Shown here in pieces: positions 1-6,375 of a DNA stretch of 28,133 nucleotides. The stretch spans positions 1-28,133 of the IMG/VR virus record IMGVR_UViG_3300018041_000048. One strand, 5' to 3'. A program made the translations under genes and the position numbers. The notes under the pieces were generated by a model that was not told the origin of the DNA, made no database searches, and worked only from the letters and a program-made list of their open reading frames with translations. This stretch comes from a virus. Position 1 is the stretch's first letter. Each line of letters begins with the position of its first letter.

Positions 1-180
1 CCTAATATTTGGTACCCTAACACACAAACAGTTTATTATGTTCCTGTTGAAAATTGGACGGCTCCTCCCGTAAATAACGGTCCTACATTGTCTAATACCC
101 CACGTCCCGAGCAGTTAGGCCAATACCGCGAAAGATCTCCAAAGCCGCAAAATAACAATACTAAAAGTACTAGAGATTGA
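1..180 (+). CDS. C-terminal end of an unidentified protein (5' truncated by window edge)
   Basis: Frame 1 is open from the first base to a TGA at 178-180, giving 59 residues of a protein whose start lies outside the window. The visible part is rich in Pro, Asn, Thr and Gln and ends in a polar, basic tail (KSTRD). No domain can be recognised, and nothing suggests a membrane segment. The stop overlaps the TTG start of the next gene as TTGA, the same kind of junction seen at many other gene pairs here, which supports the frame being real. Function unknown. Confidence 0.6.
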   Translation, partial: PNIWYPNTQTVYYVPVENWTAPPVNNGPTLSNTPRPEQLGQYRERSPKPQNNNTKSTRD

Positions 181-845
181 AGCTATACGAGGTATATACG
201 GAGATACTAAGTGAGGTTGGTGAGGGAACTGCCAAACCGTTCCCCATAAGTTCAAAACCTACCGTTGCTATCGAGCTTAGCCGTTTAGCCAACATTGGTA
301 AAAAACACCCTGGTGATGATAATAAACCGTGGACAGCCGATTTATCGTTTTTTTATAATTTTGAAAATGATAAGGGCTATAAATATAAAGTAAACTTTAT
401 GGGGTGGGTTAAAGTTAGTGATGAGTACTACAGTCGAGGTCTAAGAAGGGCACTTGGAGGAGAAAAAAATGCTGGTCCAAAAGAAGTAACATTTGATAGT
501 TCTTATAATGTATCATTTGATGTAGAGTTTGGACAAGAAGAAGAAACCAATTTCCAAGAACAATATAGAGTATTAGCTACTGTAGTACAATGTGTTCGTG
601 ATTTTATTGAACAAGCAGATAAAACCCCTATTCCTGTTAAGCAACTTGATATAGTACCAAAAGCTGGTGAAGGTGAAGAAAAGGGAATGGATAACCGACG
701 TGGTAGATTTTACTTAGCTTACATACAAAAACAAGTAAAAACTTTACCTGGTGATTGGTCTGTAACTAAAATGTATGGTGAGGGGGGTGTATCCATTAAA
801 CGAGGAAAATGGAGAGGAGGGGGAGTAATAGATGTAGATAATTAA
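177..845 (+). CDS. Phage protein of unknown function with a capsid-targeting-like N-terminus
   Basis: A 222-residue protein starting at TTG, chosen because it overlaps the previous stop (TTGA) and because the first residues, MKLYEVYTEILSE, match the start of the kinase at 23323 (MKLYDILKEI). The N-terminal peptide is amphipathic and contains an L-x-E site (residues 11-13), resembling T4 capsid-targeting peptides and the prohead-protease consensus. The body has beta-rich stretches around residues 65-118, then a helix (VLATVVQCVRDFIEQ) and a segment with paired Arg and Tyr (NRRGRFYLAYIQKQV). This pattern recalls a family common in marine T4-like phages, but I cannot name it. The last third is Gly- and Lys-rich. 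An internal head protein is possible; this is inference. Confidence 0.75.
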   Translation: MKLYEVYTEILSEVGEGTAKPFPISSKPTVAIELSRLANIGKKHPGDDNKPWTADLSFFYNFENDKGYKYKVNFMGWVKVSDEYYSRGLRRALGGEKNAGPKEVTFDSSYNVSFDVEFGQEEETNFQEQYRVLATVVQCVRDFIEQADKTPIPVKQLDIVPKAGEGEEKGMDNRRGRFYLAYIQKQVKTLPGDWSVTKMYGEGGVSIKRGKWRGGGVIDVDN

Positions 846-852
846 TATTTAT
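845..852 (+). promoter_or_regulatory. ATATTTAT motif, putative late promoter for the 857 gene
   Basis: The octamer lies within AATATTTATTA, starts on the last base of the upstream TAA stop, and ends 4 bases before the ATG at 857. It is one of seven copies placed just upstream of a start in the gene's own orientation. With so short a gap the transcript would be nearly leaderless if this is a -10 element. Confidence 0.55.
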
Positions 853-856
853 TAGT

Positions 857-1231
857 ATGCCTACAAGAGAAGAACTACGAAGCTATACTACTCACTCTAG
901 TGATTTTTCATCTGCTGCTACTTTTACTTTAGTAAATAATGCTACTACAACAGCTTATTTTGCTATGGAAGGGGCTAGATATTTTAATGGTGAAACTTAC
1001 GTTCATAAAGATATTTTTAATTCTGCTTCACTAGGTAGTTTATCTAATTGTACTGTGGTAAGGGGAGTTTCAAATGCAGGTTTTATAGTTAACCCAAATT
1101 CCACAGCTACATTTACTTTTACCCCAACATCTACAATAAATAAAGATTTAGTTTTATTTTCTGCTCCTAATGTAAAGGTTATAAGTGGATCTATAGAAAC
1201 TTTTTATGGGGTAGATCTTACGATTTCGTAA
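857..1231 (+). CDS. Small beta-rich phage protein of unknown function
   Basis: A 124-residue protein rich in Thr, Ser, Asn, Phe and Val in alternating patterns that suggest beta strands (residues 20-36 and 78-124). It has no signal peptide, Cys cluster or catalytic motif that I can see. Composition resembles small virion or fibre-associated proteins, but there is no specific match. It has its own promoter-like motif immediately upstream, and its 3' end overlaps the convergent minus-strand gene by 14 bases. A structural role is a guess from composition and context. Confidence 0.65.
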   Translation: MPTREELRSYTTHSSDFSSAATFTLVNNATTTAYFAMEGARYFNGETYVHKDIFNSASLGSLSNCTVVRGVSNAGFIVNPNSTATFTFTPTSTINKDLVLFSAPNVKVISGSIETFYGVDLTIS

Positions 1232-1886
1232 TCAACTTATCTAACCCTTTTAAAATCGCAGCTTCCATCTCAGGGGTGATAAGATCTTGGTTCTCATTAA
1301 TTTCACCTTCTTCAACATCTTTCTTAGAAAAGTATGCATCTTTACCTGCGTAGAGTACCATTATAACTCTAATAGCTATTAAATACCAAACAGCTTCCCC
1401 CGCTATGTTTAACCATTCAGGATCAGGTAAATTAATCCCTCCCCCAGTATTTACATTCCCAACAAAAGGTATATCTTTGCTAACATCCGTAGCCCTTCTA
1501 ACTTCTCTTCTAACTATATCCCATAGCTCAGCGGCTAAACCTAACCCAATAAAAGTATTGCTAACTAAATATTTTCTAAGGAAGTCTCTCTTTTTTTCAG
1601 TATCCATAGTTGAATTTAGAACTTTGAGTACTGTTCCTATAGCTTTTTTTCCTTTAGTAGCGACTGCTTTTCTATTTTTAGGATCGGATAATTCTTCTTT
1701 AGCTTTTTTAAGTGCTTCACTATCTTTTAATTTTTGTAAAGCAGCGGCACCTGCATCATTAGCAACATTTATAAGTTCCTTTGCCCCATCCTTAATGTCT
1801 TTTCCTGTGTTTTTAAGAGCAGCTTTATAACTTTGAGAGTCTTCAGCTTCTAGTAATGCCTCTAACAATAATTGTTCTAAATTCAT
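1218..1886 (-). CDS. Lys/Ala-rich helical protein with a hydrophobic segment; candidate internal head protein
   Basis: A 222-residue protein and the only gene on the minus strand. Residues 1-16 form an amphipathic leader, MNLEQLLLEALLEAED, carrying an LLE-A site that fits the T4 prohead protease pattern (Leu/Ile-x-Glu before a small residue). Residues 20-105 are rich in Lys and Ala and predicted helical. Residues 161-181 (IAGEAVWYLIAIRVIMVLYAG) are hydrophobic enough for a membrane helix. The reverse ORF on the plus strand over 1405-1830 is only its shadow. Start chosen because the ATATTTAT motif lies directly upstream in the same orientation. An internal or ejected protein is plausible but unproven. 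Confidence 0.75.
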   Translation of the reverse strand: MNLEQLLLEALLEAEDSQSYKAALKNTGKDIKDGAKELINVANDAGAAALQKLKDSEALKKAKEELSDPKNRKAVATKGKKAIGTVLKVLNSTMDTEKKRDFLRKYLVSNTFIGLGLAAELWDIVRREVRRATDVSKDIPFVGNVNTGGGINLPDPEWLNIAGEAVWYLIAIRVIMVLYAGKDAYFSKKDVEEGEINENQDLITPEMEAAILKGLDKLITKS

Positions 1887-1890
1887 ACCA

Positions 1891-1898
1891 ATAAATAT
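1891..1898 (-). promoter_or_regulatory. ATATTTAT motif, putative promoter for the minus-strand gene
   Basis: Read on the minus strand, ATATTTATTGGT runs directly into the ATG at 1886. The copy before 857 reads ATATTTATTAGT then ATG. The motif has therefore turned round with its gene, which argues that it is functional rather than a result of AT-rich composition. Confidence 0.6.
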
Positions 1899-2012
1899 CG
1901 TACGTCATATAAAAGTCATCTTTCCTTTGCAATAAAATTTGGCGGCGCCGGATCCCTTTCGTATCTTCCGGGCATCGAGAAAAACGCGAAAAAACAAATT
2001 AATTTTTTAAAC
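1899..2012. other. Divergent intergenic region with a GC-rich island
   Basis: This gap separates the minus-strand gene from the DUF932 gene. It contains a GC-rich island at 1941-1980 (including the palindrome GGCGCC at 1944-1949) in an otherwise AT-rich genome. A weak stem is possible between CCGGA (1948-1952) and TCCGG (1967-1971) with a 14-base loop. After it come A-rich and T-rich runs up to the ATG. I see no Shine-Dalgarno sequence and no ATATTTAT motif pointing to the DUF932 gene, so that gene is probably transcribed from a different promoter class. Confidence 0.4.
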
Positions 2013-2846
2013 ATGGAAGATTTGATGACCACCTACGAAGAGAACATGGAGTTCTTGAGCCAAGAGCAAATTCGCAAAAATTGCCCTACAGCATTTACCG
2101 AGAAACCCAGCAAGGAGGTTTCAGCACATTACACTCACATCCCCACTTTCCGAGTGATTGAAGATATGGAAAAACTTGGATGGGGTGTTGTTAGTGCCCA
2201 ACAAGTTAATGCTCGTAAGTCCCATACCAAGGGTACTCAAAAGCATATGATTACTTTCCGCAACACAGATATTGTTGTTGAAGGTAATGATGGTGATACG
2301 GTTTATCCCCAAATCATCCTTACGAATTCTCACGATGGTAAAAATTCGTTTACCTTCCAAGCAGGTATGTATCGCTTGGTTTGCTCTAATGGTTTGGTTA
2401 TTGCCGACCAAGAGTTTGGTCGAATGAAAATTCGCCACATGGGTTATGATTTTGAAACCCTCCGTGAAACCATGACCGAAATGGTTGAGCAGTTGCCCTT
2501 GACTGTTGAGAGCATGAATAAGTTCAAGCAAACCAAACTTACTAATGAGCAAAAGTACGATCTTGCTCGTAAGGCGCTTGCGACTCGATTTAAAGTCCAA
2601 GAAGGACAAAAAATCGAAGATGTTTACAAGATTGATCTTGATGCGATCTTGGCCCCAGTCCGTAAAGAGGATGCGGGTGATGACCTTTGGAACGTGTTTA
2701 ATGTCGTTCAAGAAAAGGTTATTGAAGGTGACTTTGAGTATGTGAGTGGTGTTAAGCTCCGCAAAGCTCGCCGAATCAAGAACTTCAAGCAGGACTTGAA
2801 GGTTAACCAAGAACTTTACGACGTTGCAAAGGAGTTTGCAGCGTAA
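2013..2846 (+). CDS. DUF932-family phage/plasmid-like protein
   Basis: A 277-residue protein matching the DUF932 (TIGR03299-like) pattern. The hallmark is the core around residues 101-130, where a strand (IILTNSHDG) is followed by RLVCSNGLV at 121-129, the conserved 'R-x-x-C-x-N-G' region. Members are frequent on phages and plasmids; their biochemical role is unresolved. All 14 Arg codons are CGN, with no AGA or AGG, whereas the structural genes mainly use AGA, and GC content is visibly higher than its neighbours. This suggests strong expression tuned to host tRNAs or recent acquisition. A second ATG four codons in is an alternative start. A strong hairpin follows the stop. Confidence 0.8.
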   Translation: MEDLMTTYEENMEFLSQEQIRKNCPTAFTEKPSKEVSAHYTHIPTFRVIEDMEKLGWGVVSAQQVNARKSHTKGTQKHMITFRNTDIVVEGNDGDTVYPQIILTNSHDGKNSFTFQAGMYRLVCSNGLVIADQEFGRMKIRHMGYDFETLRETMTEMVEQLPLTVESMNKFKQTKLTNEQKYDLARKALATRFKVQEGQKIEDVYKIDLDAILAPVRKEDAGDDLWNVFNVVQEKVIEGDFEYVSGVKLRKARRIKNFKQDLKVNQELYDVAKEFAA

Positions 2847-2859
2847 GCCATGTTGTTTG

Positions 2860-2894
2860 TGTGAAGGGGGAGGAATTGCCTCCCCCGGATCACA
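2860..2894 (+). terminator. Strong hairpin after the DUF932 gene, likely transcription terminator
   Basis: An 8-bp perfect stem pairs GGGGGAGG (2866-2873) with CCTCCCCC (2879-2886) across an AATTG loop. It can be extended by TGTGA (2860-2864) with TCACA (2890-2894) past a small bulge. A short A/T-rich stretch with T runs follows (AAAATTTT at 2894-2901, then TTTTT at 2915-2919). It is the only strong terminator-like structure I found in the window, and it isolates the DUF932 gene as a single transcription unit. Confidence 0.65.
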
Positions 2895-2897
2895 AAA

Positions 2898-2928
2898 TTT
2901 TGAATTTAAAAAAATTTTTGTATATTTA
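2898..2928 (+). promoter_or_regulatory. Possible Bacteroidota-type promoter upstream of the 54-residue ORF
   Basis: TTTTG at 2898-2902 and TATATTTA at 2921-2928 are separated by 18 bases, which is close to the Bacteroidota -33 TTTG / -7 TAnnTTTG pattern, except that the last G is shifted. The second element also resembles the phage ATATTTAT motif and ends 4 bases before the ATG. AT-rich DNA gives such matches by chance, so confidence is low. Confidence 0.3.
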
Positions 2929-2932
2929 GAAA

Positions 2933-3097
2933 ATGATAGAAAGAAGCATGACTGTTGAAATGATTCTTGAGCAAGCCGAAATTTACGGTTTGAGGTCCGA
3001 AGTTAGGTCTACCGCAATGGCCTTTATTAAAGACAATCCCCATCTTGGTATGGGATCCGCTTACACACAAGCGGCTTATGAATGGGATATCCTTTAA
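2933..3097 (+). CDS. Small protein of unknown function (54 aa)
   Basis: A short open frame from ATG to TAA encodes 54 residues, beginning MIERSMTVEMILEQAEIYG and ending AAYEWDIL. It fills the gap between the hairpin at 2860-2894 and the next gene. Composition is that of a normal globular helical protein, with a helix over residues 7-32 and a Gly-containing turn around 'HLGMGSAY'. Ile6-region Met residues at positions 6 and 10 are alternative starts. It uses AGA and AGG for its three Arg codons, unlike the DUF932 gene just upstream. No family is recognised. Confidence 0.55.
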   Translation: MIERSMTVEMILEQAEIYGLRSEVRSTAMAFIKDNPHLGMGSAYTQAAYEWDIL

Positions 3098-3123
3098 TTT
3101 TTTAACCTTTTAATTTTTTTATT

Positions 3124-3342
3124 ATGGAATTTATTCCTTATTTTATTGCAGCTGCTTTTGCTGCTACGTTCGCTGTTATGTTTAACCTCTACAATCGTGT
3201 TCGCGATCTTGAAGAAGCGATTGATGATGTCGATGACTCATTTGACGAAGTAGATAGGGATCTTGAACGTGACTTTGGGAGTCTCTATAGTGATCTCGCT
3301 CGAGATTTGGAGCAAATTAAATCCGAAATTGCTGCCCGTTAA
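3124..3342 (+). CDS. Small membrane-anchored coiled-coil protein (72 aa)
   Basis: Residues 4-23 form a hydrophobic helix ([20 protein letters not shown]), and residues 24-72 are a highly charged, Asp/Glu-rich heptad-like segment ([19 protein letters not shown]). This predicts a single-pass inner-membrane protein with a short N-terminus and a cytoplasmic coiled coil. T4-like phages carry many such small membrane proteins acting on host functions, but no specific family can be named. It ends 12 bases before the tRNA gene. The protein encoded at 5364 has the same design (TM plus coiled coil). Confidence 0.7.
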   Translation: MEFIPYFIAAAFAATFAVMFNLYNRVRDLEEAIDDVDDSFDEVDRDLERDFGSLYSDLARDLEQIKSEIAAR

Positions 3343-3354
3343 GGGTAGCAATTC

Positions 3355-3439
3355 GGTGAGATGGCAGAGTGGTCGATTGCGCTTGTCTTGAAAACAAGTT
3401 TACGGAAACGTAACGGGGGTTCGAATCCCTCTCTCACCG
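3355..3439 (+). tRNA. tRNA-Ser (anticodon TGA)
   Basis: A complete class II cloverleaf. The 7-bp acceptor stem pairs GGTGAGA (3355-3361) with TCTCACC (3432-3438), and the discriminator is G3439. The anticodon stem CTTGT/ACAAG encloses loop CTTGAAA, with anticodon TGA at 3389-3391. The long variable arm TTACG-GAAA-CGTAA is typical of serine tRNAs, and the T-loop is TTCGAAT. No CCA is encoded: the next bases are C and then the ATG of the following gene, so the host must add it. It would read UCA codons, which are common in these AT-rich genes. Confidence 0.95.
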
Positions 3440-3440
3440 C

Positions 3441-3890
3441 ATGAATTTTAGAACAGTAAATGGGAAAAAAGTTAGTCCCATTATCCATACAAGGAATATA
3501 GTAAAAAACGAACCTCACGTTGAAATTCATATTGGAAGTGATTCCCAAAGAGTAGGATCAGAAATTATATACGTTACAGCAATAGCTTATCGTTACCCAT
3601 TTAGAGGAGTTCATTACATTTATTGGAAAGAAGTATTTCCTCCTATTAAAGATGATTGGTCCCGTTTGTGGTTAGAAACAGAACGTACTATGCAAGTAGT
3701 ACAACCATTATCTAAAGAATTCCCAGGCCTTAGATTTGAAATTGATATGGATTACAATGAGGATGAATATTACATGAGTAACAGATTAGTTTCAGCTGCT
3801 AGGGGATGGGCATCATCACATGGTTATAAAGTTAATATTAAACCTAACAAACAAATCGCCACGAGAGCGGCAGATTATCATTGTAAATAA
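3441..3890 (+). CDS. RNase H-like fold protein, DUF458/YkuK type
   Basis: A 149-residue protein with the DUF458 pattern. [11 protein letters not shown] (residues 29-39) gives the first strand with Asp34. A strand pair follows ([20 protein letters not shown]), then Glu80, IDMDYNED (101-108) and a C-terminal KP...ATRAADYH (133-147) with Asp145. These acidic residues would form the RNase H-like metal site. The family (Bacillus YkuK) is a predicted nuclease-fold protein without settled function. The ATG lies one base after the tRNA discriminator, so tRNA 3' processing would leave an essentially leaderless mRNA. Family assignment is fairly sure; activity is not. Confidence 0.75.
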   Translation: MNFRTVNGKKVSPIIHTRNIVKNEPHVEIHIGSDSQRVGSEIIYVTAIAYRYPFRGVHYIYWKEVFPPIKDDWSRLWLETERTMQVVQPLSKEFPGLRFEIDMDYNEDEYYMSNRLVSAARGWASSHGYKVNIKPNKQIATRAADYHCK

Positions 3891-3898
3891 ACTATAAC

Positions 3899-3906
3899 AT
3901 ATTTAT
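3899..3906 (+). promoter_or_regulatory. ATATTTAT motif, putative promoter for the 3919 gene
   Basis: The motif reads ATATTTATAAAC and lies in the 28-base gap after the RNase H-like gene, ending 12 bases before the TTG start at 3919. It is in the same orientation as the gene. The spacing would allow a few bases of leader, unlike the copies at 845 and 6364. Confidence 0.5.
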
Positions 3907-3918
3907 AAACAAAATATT

Positions 3919-4368
3919 TTGGATATAGATAAGATATTTGGTTCATTTGATTCATCTTCTAACAGTTGGGGTTGGAATGAGAGGAGTTACAATTATTATA
4001 ATCCTCGTGCACTTCCTAAAATAGATGAAAATCATCCTAAATACTTTATTAGGATGTTTTGGAAAATTATTAATAATTATCTTTTCTATAACAAACAATT
4101 AATTGATTTTTTTGGTGCCGCCGATCCTTCCATTTCAATACAAGAAATTGAATATGCTGGGGAAAGGATGTTATATGCTAGGGCATATGGGTTTGTTGAA
4201 AGAATTGATGTAGAGGATGATTATCATCAAAAGATATTAAGAGAAGAGGATTATAAAAAATTAACTAAAGCATACAAAATGTCAATTAAGTTTTATGAAA
4301 ATGAAGAAGAATATGAAAAGTGTGCTTTCCTTAAAAAGCAACTTGATTTCGTAAAATCCTCATCGTAA
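3919..4368 (+). CDS. Unknown phage protein with a UVR-like C-terminal helix pair
   Basis: A 149-residue protein starting at TTG; the next in-frame Met is over 40 codons in, and the promoter-like motif lies just upstream, so TTG is preferred. The N-terminal third is Asn, Ser and Tyr rich. The middle has aromatic helices around 'FIRMFWKIINNYLFYN'. The C-terminus (about residues 114-147), with FYENEEEYEKCAFLKKQLD, fits the UVR motif used by UvrB/UvrC and by McsA/Clp-type proteins for protein-protein contact (E-Y-E-x-C/A-A-x-L-K/R). The UVR match is short and therefore tentative. It could bind a host repair or protease factor. Confidence 0.7.
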   Translation: MDIDKIFGSFDSSSNSWGWNERSYNYYNPRALPKIDENHPKYFIRMFWKIINNYLFYNKQLIDFFGAADPSISIQEIEYAGERMLYARAYGFVERIDVEDDYHQKILREEDYKKLTKAYKMSIKFYENEEEYEKCAFLKKQLDFVKSSS

Positions 4369-4393
4369 CTTCCAGTTTTAAATCAAAAAAAAA

Positions 4394-4594
4394 ATGTATT
4401 TTAGAGATCACATTCAAAATAAATTAGAAGCGGGACAATCACGCTTAAAACAATTAAAATTTTGGGTTAATAGAGGGCAAGGAGATATAGCTGAGATGCT
4501 TAAGTCTATAGAAGAATGCCATGATTTACTTGAAGATATCAAGTCCATAGTAGATCGTGAACCTCGTACCCCTAACGAATATAACAAAGTTTAA
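4394..4594 (+). CDS. Small helical protein of unknown function (66 aa)
   Basis: A 66-residue, mainly helical protein. Residues 5-54 have heptad-like spacing of Leu and Ile (KLEAGQSRLKQLKFWV, then AEMLKSIEECHDLLEDIKSIV), so a short coiled coil or helical hairpin is likely. The start is preceded by nine consecutive A bases (4385-4393), an A-rich leader of the kind used instead of Shine-Dalgarno sequences in Bacteroidota. It ends two bases before the HD hydrolase, so the two are probably co-translated. No family recognised. Confidence 0.65.
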   Translation: MYFRDHIQNKLEAGQSRLKQLKFWVNRGQGDIAEMLKSIEECHDLLEDIKSIVDREPRTPNEYNKV

Positions 4595-4596
4595 TT

Positions 4597-5367
4597 ATGC
4601 TTACAGCTGAACAGATCCAATCCAATTGGGATGAATTCTGCGAGAATATTGAAACTTATATTTCATCACCTCGCAGAGAAAAACTTCTTGAGTTTTACGA
4701 GAAATATGAGGACCGCATTATGATGATGCCTGCTGCTCATAAAAAAGAATACCACAATGCCTTCCCAGGTGGTTATGTTGAACACGTAAATCGAGTTGTT
4801 CGTTGTGCTATTAAACAACAGGGATTATGGGCTGATGAAGGGGCAGACATGTCTACTTTTACCGAGGAAGAACTTGTATTTTCCGCTATTAATCATGATT
4901 TGGGGAAAATGGGAGATGAAGAGAACGAATCATACATCCCCCAGACTGATAAGTGGAGACGAGAAAAATTAGGGGAAGATTATATGTTTAATAAAGCCGT
5001 CCCATTTGCTTCAGTCCCAGATCGTGGTTTGTTTTTACTCCAATCCCATGGGATTCGATATAGCTTTAATGAAATGGTTGCTATTCAAACACATGATGGT
5101 TTGTATGATGAGGGCAACAAAAAATACCTATTCTCATTCCAACCAGAACAAAAGCCACGTACTTCTCTCCCATTTATTCTACACCAAGCAGATCTGATGG
5201 CTGCCCGTATTGAATTTGAACGTGAGTGGTTACCTAAGTTTAAAAATCCCGTGCCTACCCAGGAAAGTAATTTTACATTACAGAAAGAAGTCAAAAAATC
5301 AACAAAAGATAAAGCACTTTCTCAGCTTAAAAATGAGAATTTAAAAAATATCTTTGATAAATTATGA
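4597..5367 (+). CDS. HD-domain phosphohydrolase
   Basis: A 256-residue protein with a clear HD metal site: His63 in PGGYVEHV (57-64), the HD pair His100-Asp101 in INHDLGKMG, His166 in QTHDG and Asp199 in HQADLMA. The 'PGG-x-x-EH' opening is the form found in YhaM-like exoribonuclease and nucleotide hydrolase HD domains. Substrate could be nucleotides, cyclic or alarmone nucleotides, or RNA ends; the sequence does not decide. Residues 1-50 are helical, and the C-terminus (about 220-256) is Lys-rich and polar. It is followed by an ATGA overlap with the TM/coiled-coil gene, placing it in one unit with the late sigma factor. Confidence 0.85.
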   Translation: MLTAEQIQSNWDEFCENIETYISSPRREKLLEFYEKYEDRIMMMPAAHKKEYHNAFPGGYVEHVNRVVRCAIKQQGLWADEGADMSTFTEEELVFSAINHDLGKMGDEENESYIPQTDKWRREKLGEDYMFNKAVPFASVPDRGLFLLQSHGIRYSFNEMVAIQTHDGLYDEGNKKYLFSFQPEQKPRTSLPFILHQADLMAARIEFEREWLPKFKNPVPTQESNFTLQKEVKKSTKDKALSQLKNENLKNIFDKL

Positions 5368-5645
5368 TAGAAACTATCGTCATCAGTATATTAGGGGTTT
5401 TGGTTGTGATCTTAGGATTCACAACCTTTAACCTCTTACGTAAAAATGAAAAACAAGAAGATATACTAGCAGGGTATATAACTTACTTGGATCAATTAAG
5501 TCGAATAATAGAAATCTCTGATGAAAAGCTCAAAAAAATAGATGAACGTGGCATCTTTAAAAGCGATGACGAGATTGGCTTCATGTATGAACAAATTAAA
5601 GAACTTCAGAGAATTCTATCCCAATTTAGGATGGATAAATTATGA
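5364..5645 (+). CDS. Small membrane-anchored coiled-coil protein (93 aa)
   Basis: Residues 3-25 are a strong transmembrane helix (ETIVISILGVLVVILGFTTF), followed by a charged segment (NLLRKNEKQEDI). Heptad-like helices then run to the end, with Leu and Ile at regular spacing (for example IKELQRILSQFRMDKL). Predicted topology is a membrane anchor with a cytoplasmic coiled coil. It overlaps the HD gene at its start (ATGATAG) and the sigma gene at its end (ATGA), so these three genes are translationally coupled. Function unknown; it resembles the design of the protein at 3124-3342. Confidence 0.75.
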   Translation: MIETIVISILGVLVVILGFTTFNLLRKNEKQEDILAGYITYLDQLSRIIEISDEKLKKIDERGIFKSDDEIGFMYEQIKELQRILSQFRMDKL

Positions 5646-6358
5646 GTGAAGTAAGAAAAAGAAAAAAGAAAACAAAAAATCAATATTTTACCCAAGCAAC
5701 CGAAGATGCTATAGTAAAGTATAACAATACAATTGACCCGGAAGAGCGTAGTAGGATCTATCGAGATGAGATCCACTACGCTTTTTTTAAGCTAACCGAG
5801 AATATAATTCATACCTTTAAATTTTACTACACAGAAGTAAATGAGATAGAACATTTACAACATGAAGTAATTACATTTCTCCTTAGTAAAATTCATCTAT
5901 TCAACCCAGAACGTGGGGCTAAAGCATTCTCATACTTTGGGACTATTGCTAAGCGATATTTAATTATAGAAAATACTAAAAACTATAAAAAACGAGTAGA
6001 TAAAGCTCCTGTTGAAGAACTCTATCATAATGATAAATATTCATATGATTTAGATTATAACCCAACAGAAAAAGATGATCTTTCTGATTTTTTAGATATC
6101 TATATTGAATATTGTACTAAAAATATTTATAAATTATTTCCTAAAGAAAAAGACGCTAAAGTAGCAGATGCTATATTAGAAGTTTTTAGAAAAAGAGAAG
6201 GGTTAAATATTTTTAATAAAAAAGCTATTTACCTTTATGTTAGGGAAATAGTAGAGGTTAAAACCCCTCACATTACTCGTATTGCAGACCAACTAAGTAA
6301 TATATTTAAAGACAACTATATTTTCTATTTAGAAAATGGGTATGTGGACTTTGATTAA
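5642..6358 (+). CDS. gp55: gp55-like sigma factor for late transcription
   Basis: A 238-residue protein that follows the T4 gp55 family layout. A basic N-terminus leads into KNQYFTQATEDAIVKY (12-27), then ENIIHTFKFYY (53-63), a helix with LQHEVITFLLSK, and RGAKAFSYFGTIAKRYLI (91-108), which is the sigma region 2-like part that contacts RNA polymerase and the promoter -10 element. It is longer than T4 gp55 (about 185 residues) because of an acidic C-terminal extension. In T4, gp55 directs RNA polymerase to late promoters together with the sliding clamp and gp33. Here it sits immediately before the tail block, whose first gene carries a doubled ATATTTAT motif starting on this gene's stop codon. 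Confidence 0.85.
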   Translation: MSEVRKRKKKTKNQYFTQATEDAIVKYNNTIDPEERSRIYRDEIHYAFFKLTENIIHTFKFYYTEVNEIEHLQHEVITFLLSKIHLFNPERGAKAFSYFGTIAKRYLIIENTKNYKKRVDKAPVEELYHNDKYSYDLDYNPTEKDDLSDFLDIYIEYCTKNIYKLFPKEKDAKVADAILEVFRKREGLNIFNKKAIYLYVREIVEVKTPHITRIADQLSNIFKDNYIFYLENGYVDFD

Positions 6359-6371
6359 TATTTATATTTAT
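6358..6371 (+). promoter_or_regulatory. Tandem overlapping ATATTTAT motifs, putative late promoter of the tail block
   Basis: Two copies overlap by two bases (6358-6365 and 6364-6371). The first starts on the last base of the sigma-factor stop, the second ends 4 bases before the ATG at 6376. ATATTTATT-GTC-ATG has the same geometry as the copies at 845 and 1891. It heads the run of overlapping genes 6376-8815. Confidence 0.6.
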
Positions 6372-6375
6372 TGTC

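Noticed and set aside
1405-1830. 141-residue plus-strand ORF
   Set aside because: It is entirely antisense to the minus-strand gene at 1218-1886, has a Ser/Phe/Leu-rich composition typical of a shadow frame, and has no start signal.
2121-2810. 229-residue minus-strand ORF
   Set aside because: Antisense to the DUF932 gene, which has a recognisable family motif; the reverse frame is open mainly because of the different codon use of that gene.
3339-3548. Minus-strand ORF containing [12 protein letters not shown]
   Set aside because: This is the well-known false protein produced by reading across a tRNA gene on the reverse strand; it lies over tRNA-Ser and the start of the RNase H-like gene.
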